From: a virus
DNA: 62,417 bases
Virus record (IMG/VR): IMGVR_UViG_3300047546_001836
Coordinates: 1-62,417 of that record
Strand: one strand, 5' to 3'
Below are positions 58,820 through 62,417 of the stretch, in pieces (position 1 is the first letter of the stretch; the number at the start of each line of letters is the position of its first letter). The position numbers were made by a program, and so were the translations under genes. Under the pieces are notes generated by a model. That model saw nothing but the letters and a program-made list of their open reading frames with translations, made no database searches and had not been told where the DNA came from.

Positions 58820-60139
58820 ATGGCGAGTCCCTTTGGCTCCTCTGGAACGGTAGGCCAGCCGAGCTGGACGGATACGATCTGGCGAACCATTCCAATGGTC
58901 TACCGCGAGCGCGACCCGGAGAACGGTGGGTGGTTTCGCCTCTTCATTGAAGCGATGGCGGAAAGCACCCTGAACCTTCGAGAGCGTGCGAGCGAGCTGG
59001 CGTCCTTGCGGCATGCGCTCTCGGTGTCGAGCCAGACCCCGATCTCGCTCGTCGTCACAAGCACCAACAGCGTCACTGCGGAAGAGTCAGAGACCGGAGA
59101 GGCGTACCTCGAGCTGTTCGTCTCGGAGCCGGATCAGCTCGTCACGATCAGCCCTGGTGACGTCGTCGTGGGCATTCGGCGCACGTTGGTGCGGAGTGTG
59201 AACGCCATTGGGGGCTACCTCACGGTCGCAGGAACGGAGACCCCTTCGGCAGGAACGCTCACGGTGTCACCTCCGAGCTTCTTGAAGCACCTTGCGGCAG
59301 ACATGGCGATCACCCTGGAGGAGTACGATCCCGTGGCGTACCAGCGAGCGGCCACGGAGCGGGCCATGTGGCTGCGGGGACAACGCGGGTCGACGAATTC
59401 GATCTCGCTTCGGGCAAGGATGTCAGGTCTTCGTGCGACGGTGAAGCGACTCTACTGGATCAACAAGTGGTATTACGACGCCCTTCCTGCCGCGAACACG
59501 TTCGAGATCGAGGGGCAGTACTACACGGATCTTGACCCGAGGCTTCCGCTCTTCGACTTGGTGCGAGCGGACGTCATTCCGGTCGACACGCTTGACGCGG
59601 AATCTGTCGAGGAGGACGTCACGGTCACCGCTGTGGCTTCAGGGGACACACACGAACTCACGCTCAGCGCCCCGGTAGAGCTGCTTTCTGGAGCGGCTTC
59701 GTGGGTCGGGATCGTCATGAAGGATTCGGACGACAACGAGTTCTTCGTGGACAGCTATGACGGGGCGACCACGATGCTGGTCACGCACCTAAGGCTGACG
59801 CCCGCCCCTGGCTCGTGGAAGCTCCTCATTCGGCCAGCCGTGGCACCGCAAGAGGACTGGCGTCCGAGCCACCGGATTCGCGTAGAGGTTGAGGTGCGTG
59901 ACTCCGCTCTACTCGGGGACTCCGCCTTCTTCGAAGATCTCCTTCCGCGCACGCTCGCGCAACTGAAGAAGCAACTTCCTGCCCATGTGGAGATCGCGCA
60001 GTACGTCTTCACGATGCAGAGCGCGGTCGCCGTGCGCGTGGCGAAGTCGATCTCGGGTTCAGTACGCACCTACAGCCGCTTTGACGAGGTTGCGGCGGAC
60101 GTTCAGCCTGTAGACACCTACGTCGAGGAGACCCTCTAA
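58820..60139 (+). CDS. Large baseplate or tail protein (possibly gpI-like)
   Basis: A 439-residue protein. N-terminal WTDTIWRTIPMVYRERDPENGGWFRLF resembles the entry segments of tail protein I/baseplate proteins that bind J-like wedges. The following part is beta-rich with Thr/Val-rich sequence and ends in VDTYVEETL. GGAGGTGAG is the SD. Its start is four bases after the preceding stop and its stop overlaps the next start by one base. The palindrome at 59394 is read as TNSISL. Confidence 0.6.
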   Translation: MASPFGSSGTVGQPSWTDTIWRTIPMVYRERDPENGGWFRLFIEAMAESTLNLRERASELASLRHALSVSSQTPISLVVTSTNSVTAEESETGEAYLELFVSEPDQLVTISPGDVVVGIRRTLVRSVNAIGGYLTVAGTETPSAGTLTVSPPSFLKHLAADMAITLEEYDPVAYQRAATERAMWLRGQRGSTNSISLRARMSGLRATVKRLYWINKWYYDALPAANTFEIEGQYYTDLDPRLPLFDLVRADVIPVDTLDAESVEEDVTVTAVASGDTHELTLSAPVELLSGAASWVGIVMKDSDDNEFFVDSYDGATTMLVTHLRLTPAPGSWKLLIRPAVAPQEDWRPSHRIRVEVEVRDSALLGDSAFFEDLLPRTLAQLKKQLPAHVEIAQYVFTMQSAVAVRVAKSISGSVRTYSRFDEVAADVQPVDTYVEETL

Positions 60140-60597
60140 TGCCGACCCTTCAGACCGTCGTCACCAATGGCTACTTGAACCTTCTCAGGGACGCCCACGG
60201 AGAGGCTTCTCTCGTCCCGAGCTACTTCCGCTTCGGGGAGGGGGGCTGGACGAACCAGGGCGGCACCAAGGTGCCAAACACCCCAGAGGCGACTCAGGAA
60301 GATCTGGACTGCATTGACAACGCCTCCGCTTACCCAACAGACAGCAGGTTCTCCTTCGAGAAGGATCTGGAGGCAGCGGACATTGACACTTCCGACGACG
60401 CGAAGGTCACGATCATTTGCGCCCTTGATCCCGACGAAGGGTCAGACGACGGATCTGGTGCAGCTCCCGAGTATTACGAGCTTGGGATCTACAACGCCGA
60501 CGACGTCCTTATGTTCTACTCGACCTTTCCCAAGATCCAGAAGGAGTCCTACCAGGGGATCGAGATTCGGATCGAGGTGACCTTCTCTGGCGAGTGA
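60139..60597 (+). CDS. Tail-fibre attachment or collar protein
   Basis: A 152-residue protein beginning MPTLQTVVTNGYLNLLRDA, then FRFGEGGW, and YYELGIYNADDVLMFYSTFP, a pattern seen in N-terminal domains of tail-fibre attachment proteins (EIGIYD segment). It overlaps the previous stop by one base. A palindrome copy lies about 20 bases after its stop. Confidence 0.65.
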   Translation: MPTLQTVVTNGYLNLLRDAHGEASLVPSYFRFGEGGWTNQGGTKVPNTPEATQEDLDCIDNASAYPTDSRFSFEKDLEAADIDTSDDAKVTIICALDPDEGSDDGSGAAPEYYELGIYNADDVLMFYSTFPKIQKESYQGIEIRIEVTFSGE

Positions 60598-60617
60598 TCC
60601 CCTGAAGCGGATACGAA

Positions 60618-60631
60618 CGAATTCGAATTCG
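60618..60631. repeat. Dispersed palindrome before distal fibre gene
   Basis: CGAATTCGAATTCG lies ten bases before the ATG of the distal fibre gene, overlapping the SD region GGAGAAAATGA. Confidence 0.8.
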
Positions 60632-60641
60632 GAGAAAATGA

Positions 60642-62333
60642 ATGCCCACGACCCTTAGCACCATCAGCGCCTCTAAGGTCTCCATGCCCTGGGGGGCGGC
60701 GTACACCTCTCAGAACATCAACAAGATCCATGCGTCGCAGCCCGCTGGCATTCTCTACGGCTTCACTCCGTCGACGCCTGCTGGCTTGACGCTCGAGCTT
60801 GAGGTGGACGAGACCCTGAGTGCCTCCATTGCTCGCGTGCGGGGGAGTGGCTTGGTGCTGACAGTGAATGAGACCGCGTCGGTCACGTTCGATCTGACGG
60901 CGTATGCGGGGACGACAGTGTACATCGCCCTCAACGTCACCTATGCGGTCGACACGGACACGGTGGCGACGTACAAGCTCTACACCTCGGCTGAGTACGC
61001 CTCGACGCCCAACCCTGCCGAGACGATCTGGCTCTGCGCGGTCACGGTTCCGTCTTCTGGATCGCTTGCGGCAGCGAACGTCGACACCTCGGTGCGTTCT
61101 CGTGCCTGGAAGGAGGTTCCCTTCAGCGAGGATCGGGACAAGTGGGAAGCCCTGATTCAAGATCCGTACATGGGCTACGAGACGTCGCTTGGGGACTACA
61201 CGGCGCAGGGCGGGGCAACTTCGCTCGTCCTCACAGATGCCGTCGTCTCCGGTGCGCTGAATTCGATCATGGGGACGACCTCTGGCGCTTCAGGGAACGT
61301 CTACCGCAAGCTCCAAGCGCTTGGTGCAGTCACTCCAGGGTCAACGATCCGGTATCGCTTCTACTACAAGGCGACGGCTTGCACGGCCACCAAGATCGGG
61401 CTTCGCTTCCGCTTCATGAAGGCGGATCGGACAGTCATTTCCTTCTCCATCAACGGCCCCGCGCTCTCGGCAACGACCGCCGACTGGACGCTCTACGAGA
61501 AGGAAGTCTTGGTGCCTGCCGCTCCCTCTGAGGAGTGCTACTTCGTCGGCATTGAGGTAGGAGCGCAAGGGCTGAGCGCCGGGACGTTCTATATTGAGCA
61601 GCCCCAGGTCTTCGTCGCCACCGCGCACCCTCACAAGCGGGGAGTCTCTGCGAAGGCCGTGGACGCCTCCATCCTGCGCCTCATGGGCCATGTTGGTGCA
61701 GGCCACCTCTACGCGCACTCTGATGCCGAGGATTCGGTGCAGGTCAAGGCAACCGCACCAACAACGATCACGATTGGAAGCGAGGTCGCAGTCGAGTTTG
61801 AGAGCGCGCCGATTGTCCCTGAAGTCACCAACGTGCTGAGCTACTGCGGCATGGCTCTGATTCCCATGTTTACTTACGTTGATGGCGCAGCAACGATCCC
61901 GTACTCGCTGGAGGGATTGGCTCTCGATTTGTCTTCGATTCCATCTGTCTCCTACAGTGGAGACACGATGCCGAGCAACGAACTCATCAATGCGTATGTT
62001 CCGATCCTGCTGCCCTATGGTGCGATCATTACGACGCTTCGCATTGTTGGGAAATTTGCTTCTGCTGCGTCGGATTCGACGGCGGTAGCGACGCTTTGGC
62101 GCTATGACACTGCTGGTGGGGGAAACCTTGACGCCGCTGTGGCCACGGTGGAGCTTGACGCCGCCCTGAACACTGACCAGACGGTAGAGGACACGGTTGA
62201 GTACGCGCACCAACCGGACGAAACGGGCTACCGCCTGCTCCTTCAGGTGTCGCTGACATGCCCTTTGATTGGGGGGGCGAAGATCACCCTCACCGCTGTG
62301 GAGATCGTCTACACGGTCAACAGGGTTGGCTAA
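60642..62333 (+). CDS. Distal tail fibre protein with carbohydrate-binding-like domain
   Basis: A 563-residue protein. N-terminal ~150 residues are beta-rich fibre sequence. Residues about 190-330 form a jelly-roll-like domain (VYRKLQALGAVTPGSTIRYRF, then KIGLRFRFMKADRTVISFSI, and TLYEKEVLVPAAPSEECYFVG), similar to carbohydrate-binding modules of the CBM_4_9 type. The C-terminus is a second beta domain (ALWRYDTAGGGNLDAAV). Likely receptor-binding; host glycan unknown. Its stop is followed by the CTAAGAACGTGTCAAGG box. Confidence 0.7.
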   Translation: MPTTLSTISASKVSMPWGAAYTSQNINKIHASQPAGILYGFTPSTPAGLTLELEVDETLSASIARVRGSGLVLTVNETASVTFDLTAYAGTTVYIALNVTYAVDTDTVATYKLYTSAEYASTPNPAETIWLCAVTVPSSGSLAAANVDTSVRSRAWKEVPFSEDRDKWEALIQDPYMGYETSLGDYTAQGGATSLVLTDAVVSGALNSIMGTTSGASGNVYRKLQALGAVTPGSTIRYRFYYKATACTATKIGLRFRFMKADRTVISFSINGPALSATTADWTLYEKEVLVPAAPSEECYFVGIEVGAQGLSAGTFYIEQPQVFVATAHPHKRGVSAKAVDASILRLMGHVGAGHLYAHSDAEDSVQVKATAPTTITIGSEVAVEFESAPIVPEVTNVLSYCGMALIPMFTYVDGAATIPYSLEGLALDLSSIPSVSYSGDTMPSNELINAYVPILLPYGAIITTLRIVGKFASAASDSTAVATLWRYDTAGGGNLDAAVATVELDAALNTDQTVEDTVEYAHQPDETGYRLLLQVSLTCPLIGGAKITLTAVEIVYTVNRVG

Positions 62334-62346
62334 GAACGTGTCAAGG
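62330..62346 (-). promoter_or_regulatory. TTGACACGTTCTTAGC box, minus orientation
   Basis: The minus strand reads CCTTGACACGTTCTTAGCC across the stop of the distal fibre gene. It is the same box as upstream of the AAA ATPase gene. Confidence 0.45.
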
Positions 62347-62394
62347 GGGCTGTGTTCGCCTTGAACGACGGCGCGGGGAGCGCAGCTTAGCGCA

Positions 62395-62417
62395 ATGCTC
62401 TACGTCACGCTCAGCCC
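62395..62417 (+). CDS. Possible start of a further gene, cut by window edge
   Basis: ATG 62395 opens a frame that runs to the last base. GGGGAG lies about 14 bases upstream, too far for a normal SD, and a GCTTAG hexamer lies five bases before. Too short to judge. Confidence 0.25.

Noticed and set aside
62334-62394. Circular joining of the window ends into one gene
   Set aside because: Joining the last frame to the first bases gives an early stop (ATC AGG TAG), so the ends do not obviously connect.
1-62417. tRNA, rRNA, integrase, att sites or IS elements
   Set aside because: I read for CCA-ended cloverleaf patterns, recombinase motifs and inverted-repeat-bounded transposase genes and found none that hold up; a tRNAscan and HMM search would be decisive.

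Overview
The window is part of the genome of a contractile-tailed double-stranded DNA bacteriophage (Caudoviricetes, myovirus build) with GC-rich DNA. The order terminase, portal, prohead protease, major capsid protein, neck genes, tail sheath, tail tube, tail assembly chaperone, tape measure and baseplate is that of a T4-related but divergent virion module. Nearly all genes lie on the + strand, are tightly packed and often overlap by 1-4 bases. I saw no tRNA, integrase, IS element or CRISPR array. The host cannot be named from the sequence.

Layout. 1-2.1 kb: two tail-fibre-like genes, the first cut by the window edge, closed by an intrinsic terminator. 2.1-5.6 kb: small genes, a possible small terminase and the large terminase. 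5.6-9.4 kb: a beta-class DNA methyltransferase, a winged-helix protein and a ParB-like protein. 9.4-17.3 kb: portal, head-core proteins, a protease carrying a long coiled-coil scaffold-like tail, and the major capsid protein. 17.4-22.6 kb: neck and completion genes. 22.6-31.6 kb: sheath, two tube-family proteins, a 2H phosphoesterase, a tail assembly chaperone with a -1 frameshift site, and a three-gene leftward cassette. 31.6-38.9 kb: tape measure, LysM-like wedge protein, a proteasome-like Ntn-hydrolase, hub and spike. 39-45.9 kb: accessory genes (HD hydrolase, Cys-rich proteins, a membrane protein, a transglutaminase-like protein, SWIM and zinc-ribbon proteins). 46-49.2 kb: a Ycf46-like AAA ATPase, a radical SAM activase, and DUF2997-like and DUF1257/Ycf35-like proteins. 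49.2-54.6 kb: ThyX, a DnaC-like helicase loader and unknown genes. 54.6-62.3 kb: a lysozyme-like enzyme, an LPxL repeat protein, gp25-like and gp6/J-like wedge proteins and tail-fibre proteins.

Two genome-wide DNA signals are the main surprise. The palindrome CGAAKTCGAMTTCG recurs about 30 times, often directly after stop codons, sometimes as the apex of an intrinsic terminator, and also inside genes in different reading frames. The hexamer TTGGTG/CACCAA occurs about once per 200 bases in both orientations and in coding and noncoding DNA. Neither is explained by any gene I recognise. Further signals are an intergenic TTGACACGTTCTTAGC-like box, TANNNT hexamers 5-6 nt upstream of genes that lack a Shine-Dalgarno (SD) sequence, and a 51-bp repeat pair before the sheath gene.

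The genes combine into one virion assembly programme plus a metabolic and regulatory cargo: thymidylate synthesis, a ribonucleotide-reductase-activase-like protein, nucleotide hydrolysis, DNA methylation and replication loading.
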